54,875 nucleotides of DNA from NCBI RefSeq assembly GCF_001667185.1, contig NZ_LZIC01000057.1, positions 1 through 54,875 of the forward strand. Reading direction: 5' to 3'. The notes under the pieces were generated by a model. It did no database searches and had not been told where the DNA came from. It saw nothing but the letters and a program-made list of their open reading frames with translations. This document shows, piece by piece, positions 47,831 to 54,875 of the stretch. The position numbers and the translations under genes were made by a program. The stretch comes from Mycobacterium sp. 852002-50816_SCH5313054-b (GTDB lineage Bacteria > Actinomycetota > Actinomycetes > Mycobacteriales > Mycobacteriaceae). Each line of letters opens with the position of its first letter. The first letter of the stretch is position 1.

Positions 47831-48844
47831 TCACATCGTCAAAACGGTGCGGTAGTGCGCTCGTCCCTGCTCCAGCGCGGCATAGCCCTCGGCCGCCTGC
47901 GCCAGCGGCAGCTCCTCGATCCACGCCCGAACCCCGGACAGGACCGCGAAATGCATGGTGTCCTCGACGTCTTTGGCCGTGCCGGAGGGATGGCCGACGA
48001 TGCTCACCCCCGGCGTGATGAGCTGAATGGGACTGATCGGCAACGGTTCAGGCGTGACGCCGATGGTGACAAGCTCGCCTTGTGGCGATATCCCGCCGAC
48101 GGTTGCCGCCATCGCCGCCGAGTTGCCCGCGGTCGCCAGGACGACGGCCGCGCCGCCGAGGGCCTGCAGCGCCTCTGCGGGGTCGGCGGCGGTGGAGTCG
48201 ATGTAGTGGTGGGCGCCCAACTTCCGGGCGTCCTCCTCTTTGCCGCTGCCACGGTTGATGGCGATGGTCTCAAAACCCATCGCCCGGGCGAACTGCACGC
48301 CGAGGTGGCCGAGCCCGCCGACACCGAGGATGGCGACCCGGTCGCCGGGCACCGCCTTGGTATGACGCAAGGCGTTATAGGTGGTAACGCCGGCGCAGCC
48401 CATCGGCGCGGCTTCAGCGTCGGAAAGCCCCGTCGGTATCCGGGCGAGGGCACTCCCCGGGACAGTCACCGACTCCGCGTATCCGCCCGGATATTGGTAA
48501 CTCGGGACCTTTCCGTACTCGCAGTGAATGAAGTGCCCTTTGCGGCACTGATCGCAGTGGTAGCAGCACCCGCCGAACCACCCGACCGCGACGCGATCGC
48601 CGACCTCGAAACCCTCGACGCCCGCACCGAGCTCGGCGATCGTTCCGGCGATTTCGTGCCCGGGCGTCAACGGCCACGTCATGCCCGGGAAGCCACCTGC
48701 GACAAAGTGTGCGTCCGTGCCGCAGATCCCACAGGCGGTGACCGTCAGGCGCGCCTCATCGCGGCCCGGCGGCTCGGTTTCGACATCGACCAGTTCTAAC
48801 GGTGCCCCGGCCGACTTGACGTGAACAGCTCGATGGGTAGCCAT
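47831..48844 (-). CDS. Zinc-dependent alcohol dehydrogenase
   Basis: 337 aa MDR enzyme of the AdhA/AdhP type. Catalytic zinc CGICGTDAHF and PGHE; structural zinc cysteines in CCYHCDQCRKGHFIHC; NAD motif GVGGLGHLGVQ. Starts 10 nt after the CYP125-like stop; TAGCAT ends 7 nt before its ATG, so an extra internal promoter is possible. It could oxidise the alcohol made by the P450 (inference). Confidence 0.92.
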   Translation of the reverse strand: MATHRAVHVKSAGAPLELVDVETEPPGRDEARLTVTACGICGTDAHFVAGGFPGMTWPLTPGHEIAGTIAELGAGVEGFEVGDRVAVGWFGGCCYHCDQCRKGHFIHCEYGKVPSYQYPGGYAESVTVPGSALARIPTGLSDAEAAPMGCAGVTTYNALRHTKAVPGDRVAILGVGGLGHLGVQFARAMGFETIAINRGSGKEEDARKLGAHHYIDSTAADPAEALQALGGAAVVLATAGNSAAMAATVGGISPQGELVTIGVTPEPLPISPIQLITPGVSIVGHPSGTAKDVEDTMHFAVLSGVRAWIEELPLAQAAEGYAALEQGRAHYRTVLTM

Positions 48845-48854
48845 GCGATCGATG

Positions 48855-50138
48855 CTAGTGCGCGGCAGGTGATTTCGCTCCGTCGGTGTGGTAGTCGACC
48901 TGCCAGTGCTTGATCCCGTTGAGCCAGCCCGACCGCAGCCGCTCGGGCTTTCCGATCGATTCCAGGTTCGGGATGCCGTCGGCGATAGCGTTGAACATCA
49001 GGTCGATGGTCATCCGCGCCAGGTTCGCCCCGATGCAGTAATGCGCACCGGTGCCGCCGAATCCCACGTGCGGGTTGGGGTCGCGCAGGATGTTGAAGGA
49101 GAACGGGTCGTCGAACACTTCCTCGTCGAAATTGGCCGAGCGGTACACCATCACCACCCGCTGGCCCTTCTTGATCTGCACGCCGGACAGTTCGTAGTCC
49201 TCCAGCGCGGTGCGCTGGAAGGACGTGACCGGGGTGGCCCACCGCACGATCTCGTCGGCCGCGGTGCCGGGGCGCTCCTTTTTGAACAGCTCCCACTGAT
49301 CGGGAAAGTCGGTGAAGGCCATCATGCCCTGGGTGATCGAGTTGCGGGTGGTCTCGTTGCCGGCCACCGCAAGCAAAATGACGAAGAAGCCGAACTCGTC
49401 GTCGGAGAGCTTGTGCCCGTCGATGTCGGCCTGGACCAACTTGGTGACCAGGTCTTCGCCCGGGTTGTTCGTCCGGTCGGCGGCCATCTGCATGCCGTAC
49501 ATGATGAGTTCGACGGAGGCGGTGATGGCGTCGTTGTTGGCGAACTCGGGGTCCTGGTCACCCACCATCTCGTTGGACCAGTGGAAGAGTTTCTTGCGCT
49601 CTTCCTGTGGCACACCCATCAACCCGGCGATGGCCTGCAACGGCAGCTCGCACGAGACCTGCTCGACGAAGTCACCGCGCCCCTCGGCGGCGGCTTCCTC
49701 GACGATGCGCCGGGCGCGCTCGGCCAGGTCGTCGCGCAGGCGTTCGATGGAACGGGGCGTGAAGGCGCGCGAGATGATCTTGCGCAGCCGGGTGTGCTGC
49801 GGCGCGTCCATGTTGAGCAAGACGAACTTGCCACGTTCGACCTGCTCGCCGACCGTGCCGTCCTTGTAACGCGGCAACGCGGTCTTTTCCAGGCTGGAGA
49901 AGACGTCGCTGCGCAGCGAGATCTCTTTGACGTCCTTGTGCTTGGAGACCACCCAAAAGCCGCCGTCGTCGAATCCGCCCGCCCCGATCGGCTGCTCGTT
50001 CCACCAGATCGGCGCGGTGCGTCGCAACTCGGCGAGCTCTTCCACCGGCAGCCGCTCCGCGTGGACGTCCGGGTCGGTGAAATCGAACCCCGGCGGCAGA
50101 TTGGGGACCGGATTGGCCGTCGGCTCTGCGGTTGACAT
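48855..50138 (-). CDS. CYP125-family cytochrome P450 (paralogue)
   Basis: 427 aa. Very close to M. tuberculosis CYP125A1 throughout: NLPPGFDFTDPDVHAERLP, PIWWNEQ, FGFFVILLAVAGNETTRNS, DEIVRWATPVTSFQRTA and haem loop HVGFGGTGAHYCIGANLARM. CYP125 oxidises the cholesterol side chain at C26. The canonical gene sits in the cholesterol locus, so this is a likely extra copy. ATG 50138 with GGAG upstream. A KstR-like site lies about 100 nt upstream. Confidence 0.92.
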   Translation of the reverse strand: MSTAEPTANPVPNLPPGFDFTDPDVHAERLPVEELAELRRTAPIWWNEQPIGAGGFDDGGFWVVSKHKDVKEISLRSDVFSSLEKTALPRYKDGTVGEQVERGKFVLLNMDAPQHTRLRKIISRAFTPRSIERLRDDLAERARRIVEEAAAEGRGDFVEQVSCELPLQAIAGLMGVPQEERKKLFHWSNEMVGDQDPEFANNDAITASVELIMYGMQMAADRTNNPGEDLVTKLVQADIDGHKLSDDEFGFFVILLAVAGNETTRNSITQGMMAFTDFPDQWELFKKERPGTAADEIVRWATPVTSFQRTALEDYELSGVQIKKGQRVVMVYRSANFDEEVFDDPFSFNILRDPNPHVGFGGTGAHYCIGANLARMTIDLMFNAIADGIPNLESIGKPERLRSGWLNGIKHWQVDYHTDGAKSPAAH

Positions 50139-50238
50139 GGCGCGCTCCTCGATACGAAGTCCTCTAGGCATCCTTGTGCAAGGAAACCATTGCTACACCA
50201 CGGTTGGGAAGCGCTGAAGCAAGATCGACGGCCCGAAC

Positions 50239-50252
50239 TGCAACACGTTCAG
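50239..50252. promoter_or_regulatory. KstR-like operator upstream of the CYP125 paralogue
   Basis: TGCAACACGTTCAG fits TNNAACNNGTTNNA at all fixed bases except the last. Lies between divergent P450 and RibD-type genes. Confidence 0.55.
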
Positions 50253-50327
50253 TCGGGGCGATGAGTTTCGCGAGCCTCGCGGGTCTGTATGGGGAGCAAC
50301 CGCACCGATCGACCGAAAAGGGAGCGC

Positions 50328-50915
50328 ATGCGCATAGTTCTCAGTCACTTCATGAGCCTGGACGGCATCGTCCAGGCCCCGGGCGGCCAGGGTGAGGACA
50401 CTGACGGCGGATTCGCGCACGGGGGCTGGTCGATGCCGTACTTCGAACCGGAGACGATGGGACCCGCCGTCGCCGAAACCATGGCCGGCACCGATGCGCT
50501 GCTGTTCGGGCGTCGCACGTGGCAGACGATGGCGGCCGCCTGGCCGACGCGCGGCGGCGACCCGTTCGCCGACCGCATGAACGAGATCCCCAAGTACGTG
50601 GCGTCCCGCACGCTCACCCTGGACGAACTGAGCTGGACCGGCTCGGCCCTGCTACCCCCCGACGATGCGATCGGTGCGATACGCGAGCTGCGCGCCCGCG
50701 ACGGCCGGGCGATCCAGGTGATGGGCAGCGCGTCGCTGGCCGCCCAGCTGATCGAACACGACCTGGTCGACGAATACCGGCTGATGATCGAGCCGATCGT
50801 GCTCGGCGGCGGCAAGCGGCTGTTTCCCGGCGACGGCCGGGCCCGCGCGCTGAAGCTGGTGTCGACGACGGCAACCGGGACCGGGGTGTTGATCTGCACC
50901 TACCGGCCTCAGTGA
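50328..50915 (+). CDS. RibD C-terminal (dihydrofolate-reductase-like) family protein
   Basis: 195 aa: MRIVLSHFMSLDGIVQAPGG, LLFGRRTWQTMAAAWP, IQVMGSASLAAQLIEHDLVDEYRL and PIVLGGGKRLFPG are the family blocks. Unassigned NAD(P)H reductases of this type are common in actinobacteria. ATG 50328 with AAAAGGGAG upstream. Confidence 0.88.
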   Translation: MRIVLSHFMSLDGIVQAPGGQGEDTDGGFAHGGWSMPYFEPETMGPAVAETMAGTDALLFGRRTWQTMAAAWPTRGGDPFADRMNEIPKYVASRTLTLDELSWTGSALLPPDDAIGAIRELRARDGRAIQVMGSASLAAQLIEHDLVDEYRLMIEPIVLGGGKRLFPGDGRARALKLVSTTATGTGVLICTYRPQ

Positions 50916-50964
50916 CGGTCCCATATGCTTTGGTGCAGGTCACCGGCGACAGGTGGGGTGGAAC

Positions 50965-51369
50965 ATGATTCGGGAACTGCTCAGCGCCGCTTCCATAGCG
51001 GGCATCACGATCGGCATGGCGCCGTCCGCCGCGGCCGATCAGCACTACAACGGCGACGTGCCGGGGATGAACTATCAGGCCTCGCTGGGTGCGCCCTGCG
51101 ACAACTACGAGCGCTTCATCTTCGGACGCGGCCCCAGCGGACAGGCCGAGGCCTGTCACTTCCCGCCGCCCAACCAATTCCCCGCGGCTACCACCGGCTA
51201 CTGGGTCATCTCCTATCCGTTGTACGGCGTGCAGCAGGCCGGCGCGAAGTGCCCGGGTTCGCAGGCAGCCGCGCAGTCGGAGGCCGGCCTCCCGATGCTT
51301 TGCCTCGGGGATCAGGGCTGGCAAGAGGGATGGTTCACCGGGGCGGGGTTCTTCCCCCCGTCGGGATAA
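50965..51369 (+). CDS. Secreted hypothetical protein (Rv1891-like)
   Basis: 134 aa; signal peptide to about residue 25 (APSAAA, mature DQHYNG). Mature part has four Cys (PCDNYE, EACHFP, KCPGSQ, LCLGDQ) likely forming two disulfides, and a Trp-rich end. Length agrees with Rv1891 (135 aa). ATG 50965 chosen; GTG 50953 also in frame. Function unknown. Confidence 0.82.
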   Translation: MIRELLSAASIAGITIGMAPSAAADQHYNGDVPGMNYQASLGAPCDNYERFIFGRGPSGQAEACHFPPPNQFPAATTGYWVISYPLYGVQQAGAKCPGSQAAAQSEAGLPMLCLGDQGWQEGWFTGAGFFPPSG

Positions 51370-51385
51370 CCGGCCGGATGACCCC

Positions 51386-51676
51386 ATGAACCAGGCTCAG
51401 CCCCCCGAGGCGCCGATCCCGCGCTGGCTGCGCCTTGTCCTGGCTTCCGATCGCGCCGGCTCGGCGTGGTACATCGGGGCCGGCTTCTTCTTCGCACCGG
51501 TGCTGGCCGTCCTGTCGCCGTGGCCGGCGGTCACCGCCGTGCTGTGGGCTGTCATCGGGCTGGCCGGGTTGTGGCTGGGGCTGCTCGGCGTCGCGATGGC
51601 CGTCGGACTGGCGCGCGTCTTGCGGTCCGGCGCCGAGATTCCCGAGGACTACTGGCGCACCCTGGTCAACTACTGA
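51386..51676 (+). CDS. Small membrane protein (Rv1892-like)
   Basis: 96 aa with two TM helices (WYIGAGFFFAPVLAVLSPWP; VLWAVIGLAGLWLGLLGVAMAV). Starts 16 nt after the secreted protein gene, so co-transcribed. Unknown function. Confidence 0.8.
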   Translation: MNQAQPPEAPIPRWLRLVLASDRAGSAWYIGAGFFFAPVLAVLSPWPAVTAVLWAVIGLAGLWLGLLGVAMAVGLARVLRSGAEIPEDYWRTLVNY

Positions 51677-51700
51677 CGCCCGGGCTCCACGTCTAGGCCG

Positions 51701-51752
51701 ACGGTGGCGACCCGCAGCGCCCGGATACGCCGCGCTTGCGATCGCCACTAGA
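51701..51752 (+). repeat. Dispersed intergenic repeat, copy 2
   Basis: 46 of 52 bases match 39523-39574, same orientation. Located between Rv1892-like and Rv1893-like genes. Confidence 0.6.
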
Positions 51753-51788
51753 GTCGTATCAAAGCTGTTGCAACGAAAGGGGACTCCG

Positions 51789-52016
51789 ATGGGCTTCAAT
51801 CCCAGGGATGCGGTCGACGCGGCCAAGGACATCGCGACGAACGCCGTCGAAAAGGCCTCGGACATCGTCGAGCACGCCGGCGACATCATCCGGGGTGACA
51901 TCGCCGGCGGCGCCAGCGGCATCGTCCAGAACTCGATCGACATCGGCACCTACGCGGTGGACCGCACGAAGGAGGTCTTCACCGGCGCGGAGGACGCCGA
52001 CGTCGACGAGGAGTAG
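51789..52016 (+). CDS. Small acidic helical protein (Rv1893-like)
   Basis: 75 aa, amphipathic helix throughout (DAVDAAKDIATNAVEKASDIVEHAGDI), acidic tail (DADVDEE). Resembles antitoxin-like/CsbD-type stress proteins in composition but no family is certain. AAAGGGG before ATG. Rv1893 is about 72 aa. Confidence 0.82.
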   Translation: MGFNPRDAVDAAKDIATNAVEKASDIVEHAGDIIRGDIAGGASGIVQNSIDIGTYAVDRTKEVFTGAEDADVDEE

Positions 52017-52019
52017 CCG

Positions 52020-53150
52020 CTAGACGGTGGCGGCCTCGTTCAGCTCGTCCAGCCTGTTGGTCGCTTCCAGGTACTCCTGCACCCATCGCTCGATGACGGT
52101 CGCCGTCTTCTCCACCTTGGTGAACTGACCGACCACCTGACCCACCGGGTTGAACGCGACGTCGACGGACTCGTTGGGATACCGGTTGGTGGCGCGCACC
52201 GCCATCCCGGAAACCATGTACTGCAACGGCATTCCGAGTGGCTTCGGGTTGTCCGGCTGCTCCCAGGCCTCGGTCCAGTCGTTGCGCAGCATCCGGGCCG
52301 GCTTGCCCGTGAACGAACGACTCCGGACGGTGTCGCGGCTGCCCGCCTTGACGTACGCCTGCTGTTGCACCGGCGTGTTCGAGGATTCCTCGACCATCAG
52401 CCACTGCGAGCCGGTCCACGCGCCCTGGGCGCCCAGCGCCAGCGCGGCCGCGATCTGCTGACCGCTCCCGATGCCGCCGGCCGCCAGCACGGGCACCGGG
52501 GCGACCTCCTTAACGACCTGGGGCCACAACACGATTGAGCCCACCTCGCCGCAGTGTCCGCCGGCCTCGCCGCCCTGGGCGATGATGATGTCGACGCCCG
52601 CGTCGGCGTGCTTGCGGGCCTGCGACGGTGAACCACACAGCGCGGCCACCTTGAGTCCGGCGTCGTGGATGTGCTTGATCATGTCGGCCGGGGGAGTGCC
52701 GAGCGCGTTGGCGATCATCTTCACCTTCGGGTGCTTGAGCGCCACTTCGACCTGTGGGGTGGCCGTCGCCTCGGTCCACCCGAGCAGTTGCAGGCTGTCT
52801 CCGTCGCTGTCTTCGATCGGCACCCCGTGGTCGGCGAGGATCTTCTTGCCGAAGTCCAGATGCTCCTGCGGCACCATCTTGCGCAGCGTCTCGGCCAGCT
52901 CCTCCGCGGAGAGGTGGGAGTCCATGCCCTCGTATTTGTTCGGGATCACGATGTCGACCCCGTAGGGGTGATCGCCGATGTTCTCGTCGATCCAGTTGAG
53001 CTCGATCTCCAGCTGCTCGGGCGTGAAGCCGACGGCACCGAGCACGCCGAAACCACCGGCCTTGCTGACAGCGACCACGACATCACGGCAGTGGGTGAAG
53101 GCGAAGATCGGGAACTCGATACCAAGCTCGTCGCAAATCGCGGTGTGCAT
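52020..53150 (-). CDS. Nitronate monooxygenase family flavoprotein (Rv1894c-like)
   Basis: 376 aa, same length as Rv1894c. FMN TIM barrel: FGVLGAVGFTPEQLE, AQGGEAGGHCGEVG (the His of the family) and VPVLAAGGIGSGQQIAAALALGAQG. Oxidises alkyl nitronates in characterised members; a role in sterol breakdown is suggested by the KstR box 27 nt before its start. ATG 53150. Confidence 0.93.
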   Translation of the reverse strand: MHTAICDELGIEFPIFAFTHCRDVVVAVSKAGGFGVLGAVGFTPEQLEIELNWIDENIGDHPYGVDIVIPNKYEGMDSHLSAEELAETLRKMVPQEHLDFGKKILADHGVPIEDSDGDSLQLLGWTEATATPQVEVALKHPKVKMIANALGTPPADMIKHIHDAGLKVAALCGSPSQARKHADAGVDIIIAQGGEAGGHCGEVGSIVLWPQVVKEVAPVPVLAAGGIGSGQQIAAALALGAQGAWTGSQWLMVEESSNTPVQQQAYVKAGSRDTVRSRSFTGKPARMLRNDWTEAWEQPDNPKPLGMPLQYMVSGMAVRATNRYPNESVDVAFNPVGQVVGQFTKVEKTATVIERWVQEYLEATNRLDELNEAATV

Positions 53151-53176
53151 GCCTACTCCTGGGGCGTTCGCAGAAT

Positions 53177-53190
53177 TGAAACGTGTTCTA
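53177..53190 (-). promoter_or_regulatory. KstR operator upstream of the nitronate monooxygenase gene
   Basis: TGAAACGTGTTCTA matches TNNAACNNGTTNNA at every fixed position. KstR represses cholesterol-catabolism genes until 3-oxo-sterol-CoA derepresses it. Confidence 0.75.
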
Positions 53191-53265
53191 GTTTAGTACG
53201 GAGAGCGTTGACGTGGCCAGCCGCCCCCGGCCGGCTCTTCGGCACTACGACGTTTCAGGCCATTG

Positions 53266-53736
53266 TCAGGTGCATGCGCGGGCCGTCCACACGACGAGGA
53301 ACGCCAGCATGCCCGCGAAGCAGACCAGGTGGTCGCGGCAGATGGCCCGCGCCAGCCTGGTTTGTTCGGCCGGACCGTCCGCCCGGCGTCCGAGCCGCAC
53401 GGCGCTCGGGACCGTGTGCGCCAGAGCGAGCACCACCGGCACCCCCGCGAGCGCGGCCGAGGTCCCCATCAGCCATGCCGGATCGTGACCCCGAGCGGCC
53501 TGAAACCCCAACGCGCCCAACAAGATGAGCATGACCGCGGCGATGATGTGGCCCATCGGTCGCGACGTCGTCGTCGCGCGGTGGTAGTAATCCGCCATGG
53601 AAGCGAGCGCGGGCTCGGGCAATTCCTCACCCGCACTTCGGTATTGGAAGACCTGGACGTCGAAGATCAGATCCATCCACAAGACGGCGAGCAGGAAGCC
53701 GCTGCAGGCCGTGAGCAACGGGGCCACGACGCTCAT
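53266..53736 (-). CDS. Four-helix membrane protein, unknown
   Basis: 156 aa, four TM helices (first with LLTACSGFLLAVLWMDLIFDV; the last CFAGMLAFLVVW). Conserved acidic pattern in the first helix (W-D-L-I-F-D). Resembles actinobacterial membrane proteins of unassigned function. AGGAG is followed by a TT-AG spacer to ATG 53736. Confidence 0.75.
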   Translation of the reverse strand: MSVVAPLLTACSGFLLAVLWMDLIFDVQVFQYRSAGEELPEPALASMADYYHRATTTSRPMGHIIAAVMLILLGALGFQAARGHDPAWLMGTSAALAGVPVVLALAHTVPSAVRLGRRADGPAEQTRLARAICRDHLVCFAGMLAFLVVWTARACT

Positions 53737-53910
53737 CTAACTCCTAAATCGTTGGACGTTCCGAACAGACCATCCGCGCTCGGCTCGCCTTCTGACAACC
53801 TCCTGTCAATTGTTGTAAACGTGTCGAATTAGCGGCCCGCGGCGCCTAGCATCCGCGTAGCGCGGTTTCCGTGACGATGGCCCGTCGGACGGGTCAATGG
53901 AGGTTGTCGG

Positions 53911-54875
53911 ATGTCGTTTTTGGTTGCAGTGCCGGACGCAGTGGCCACGGCGGCAGAGAACGTTGCGGGTATCGCTTCATCGCTGAGCGCCGCCAATTCG
54001 GCGGCCGCGGCCCCGACCACCGGGTTGCTGGCCGCTGCCAGTGATGAGGTGTCGGCGGCGATCGCTTCCCTGTTCGCGAGCCACGGCGCGCAATATCAGG
54101 CGCTCAGCGCTCAGGCGGCGTCGTTCCACGCCCAGTTCATGCAGGCGTTGAGCGCCGCGGGCAACAGCTATGCGGCCGCCGAAGCCGCGAACGCGTCGCC
54201 GTTGCAGACGCTGCAGCAAGACGTGCTGGGCGTCATCAACGCGCCGACCAACACCTTGTTGGGCCGCCCGCTGATCGGCCCCGGCACCGACGGCGCCGCG
54301 GGGACCGGACAGAACGGTGGTGCGGGCGGGATCTTGTGGGGCCGCGGCGGCAACGGCGGCTCGGGCGGGGTCGGCCAGGTCGGTGGCGCCGGAGGCGCGG
54401 CCGGTCTGATTGGCGTCGGCGGCATGGGCGGGACCGGCGGTCCCGGCTTGGCGGGAGGCCACGGCGGCACCGGCGGCTGGCTCTGGGGCAACGGCGGTAT
54501 CGGTGGTGCCGGCGGGACCGGCGGCGGGGCCGGCGGGGCCGGCGGCAACGCGCTACTGCTCGGCTCCGGCGGCGTCGGCGCGGCCGGTGCGGCCGCCGCC
54601 GGCGCCGGGAACGGCGGGGCCGGCGGCACCGGCGGCCGCGCCGGCTTCTTCTCGGGCATCGGCGGGGCCGGCGGGACCGGCGGCGACGCCACCACTGGAA
54701 CCGCCGGCGCCGGCGGGGCCGGCGGGCACGGCCCCCGGGGCGTGCGGGGGGTGGGGGGGGGGGGGGGGGCCCGCGGCCCCCCCCCCCCCCCCCCGCCCCC
54801 CCCCCCCGGGGGCCCGCCCCGGGGGCCCCCGCCCCGCGGCCCCGCCGCGGCCCGCCCCGCCCGCCGCCCCCCGCC
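53911..54875 (+). CDS. PE_PGRS family protein, N-terminal part
   Basis: ATG 53911 with AATGGAGG at 53896-53903. Residues 1-93 are a PE domain ([20 protein letters not shown]... [16 protein letters not shown]), with PD where PE is usual. Then the linker ([19 protein letters not shown]) and GGxGGx repeats (PGRS). Exported through ESX-5 to the surface. The frame stays open to the contig end, but bases after ~54735 are G/C homopolymer noise, so the true C-terminus is missing. Confidence 0.9.
   Translation, partial: MSFLVAVPDAVATAAENVAGIASSLSAANSAAAAPTTGLLAAASDEVSAAIASLFASHGAQYQALSAQAASFHAQFMQALSAAGNSYAAAEAANASPLQTLQQDVLGVINAPTNTLLGRPLIGPGTDGAAGTGQNGGAGGILWGRGGNGGSGGVGQVGGAGGAAGLIGVGGMGGTGGPGLAGGHGGTGGWLWGNGGIGGAGGTGGGAGGAGGNALLLGSGGVGAAGAAAAGAGNGGAGGTGGRAGFFSGIGGAGGTGGDATTGTAGAGGAGGHGPRGVRGVGGGGGARGPPPPPPPPPPGGPPRGPPPRGPAAARPARRPP

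Noticed and set aside
54300..54735. Short GC repeats that could suggest a CRISPR array
   Set aside because: They are in-frame GGxGGx codons of a PE_PGRS gene, without unique spacers of fixed size.

Overview
The window is one contig of a slow-growing Mycobacterium. Codon use is very GC-rich, and it carries mycobacterial hallmarks: antigen 85B, RpfC, BfrA, LppE, CYP140, secreted chorismate mutase and a PE_PGRS gene. Gene order from the apa 3' end to the nitronate monooxygenase follows M. tuberculosis Rv1860 to Rv1894c almost throughout (synteny judged from memory, not computed). The PE_PGRS gene argues against the M. avium complex and for a relative of the kansasii/szulgai/marinum type; the species cannot be fixed from this sequence. 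Both contig ends look damaged: the first bases resemble a transposase adapter, and the last ~140 bases are a G/C homopolymer artefact.

Layout. 1-3.2 kb: apa tail, GlsB-like membrane protein, AdhA, CPBP protease, CGNR regulator, and a 43-aa membrane micro-ORF. 3.2-8.0 kb: phosphoketolase with an upstream SDR, a GNAT acetyltransferase and a second UppP-type phosphatase. 8.1-14.3 kb: a plus-strand block of a double CoA-transferase, a thiolase-like protein and a Rossmann/PEP-utilising-like fusion. 14.3-18.4 kb: minus-strand ferredoxin-reductase-like enzyme, DUF72, HhH protein, TfoX-like protein, Ddn-like protein and a Pro/Gly-rich secreted protein. 18.6-28.5 kb: accessory insertions (Lon, SCP2-PhyH fusion, ahpC-ahpD-GH13 operon with divergent intact oxyR) interleaved with lldD2, a DUF1810 protein, an EthD-like protein and a PPOX protein. 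28.5-33.9 kb: enoyl-CoA hydratase, a divergent bfd/bfrA iron pair with two abutting IdeR boxes, a DHA2 exporter coupled to a CMD protein, and a luciferase-like oxidoreductase. 33.9-38.7 kb: glnA3 plus amidohydrolase (a split FluG pair), acyltransferase and SRPBCC protein. 38.7-45.6 kb: minus-strand core including CYP140, LppE, RpfC, chorismate mutase and Ag85B. 46-54.9 kb: DUF7159-like protein, a CYP125 paralogue/ADH/YceI operon with a KstR-like site, three small proteins, nitronate monooxygenase with a consensus KstR box, and PE_PGRS.

Themes. (i) Redox and iron: intact oxyR with ahpCD, plus a bfd/bfrA switch sharing one IdeR control region. (ii) Sterol and lipid: KstR-type sites next to the CYP125 paralogue and the nitronate monooxygenase, alongside CoA-transferase, thiolase-like and enoyl-CoA hydratase genes. 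(iii) Cell wall and secretion: Ag85B, RpfC, UppP, Apa and LppE. (iv) Many plus-strand genes have a -10-like ANNNT motif ending 6-7 nt before the start codon, which implies leaderless mRNAs. No tRNA, rRNA, CRISPR array or insertion sequence was seen.
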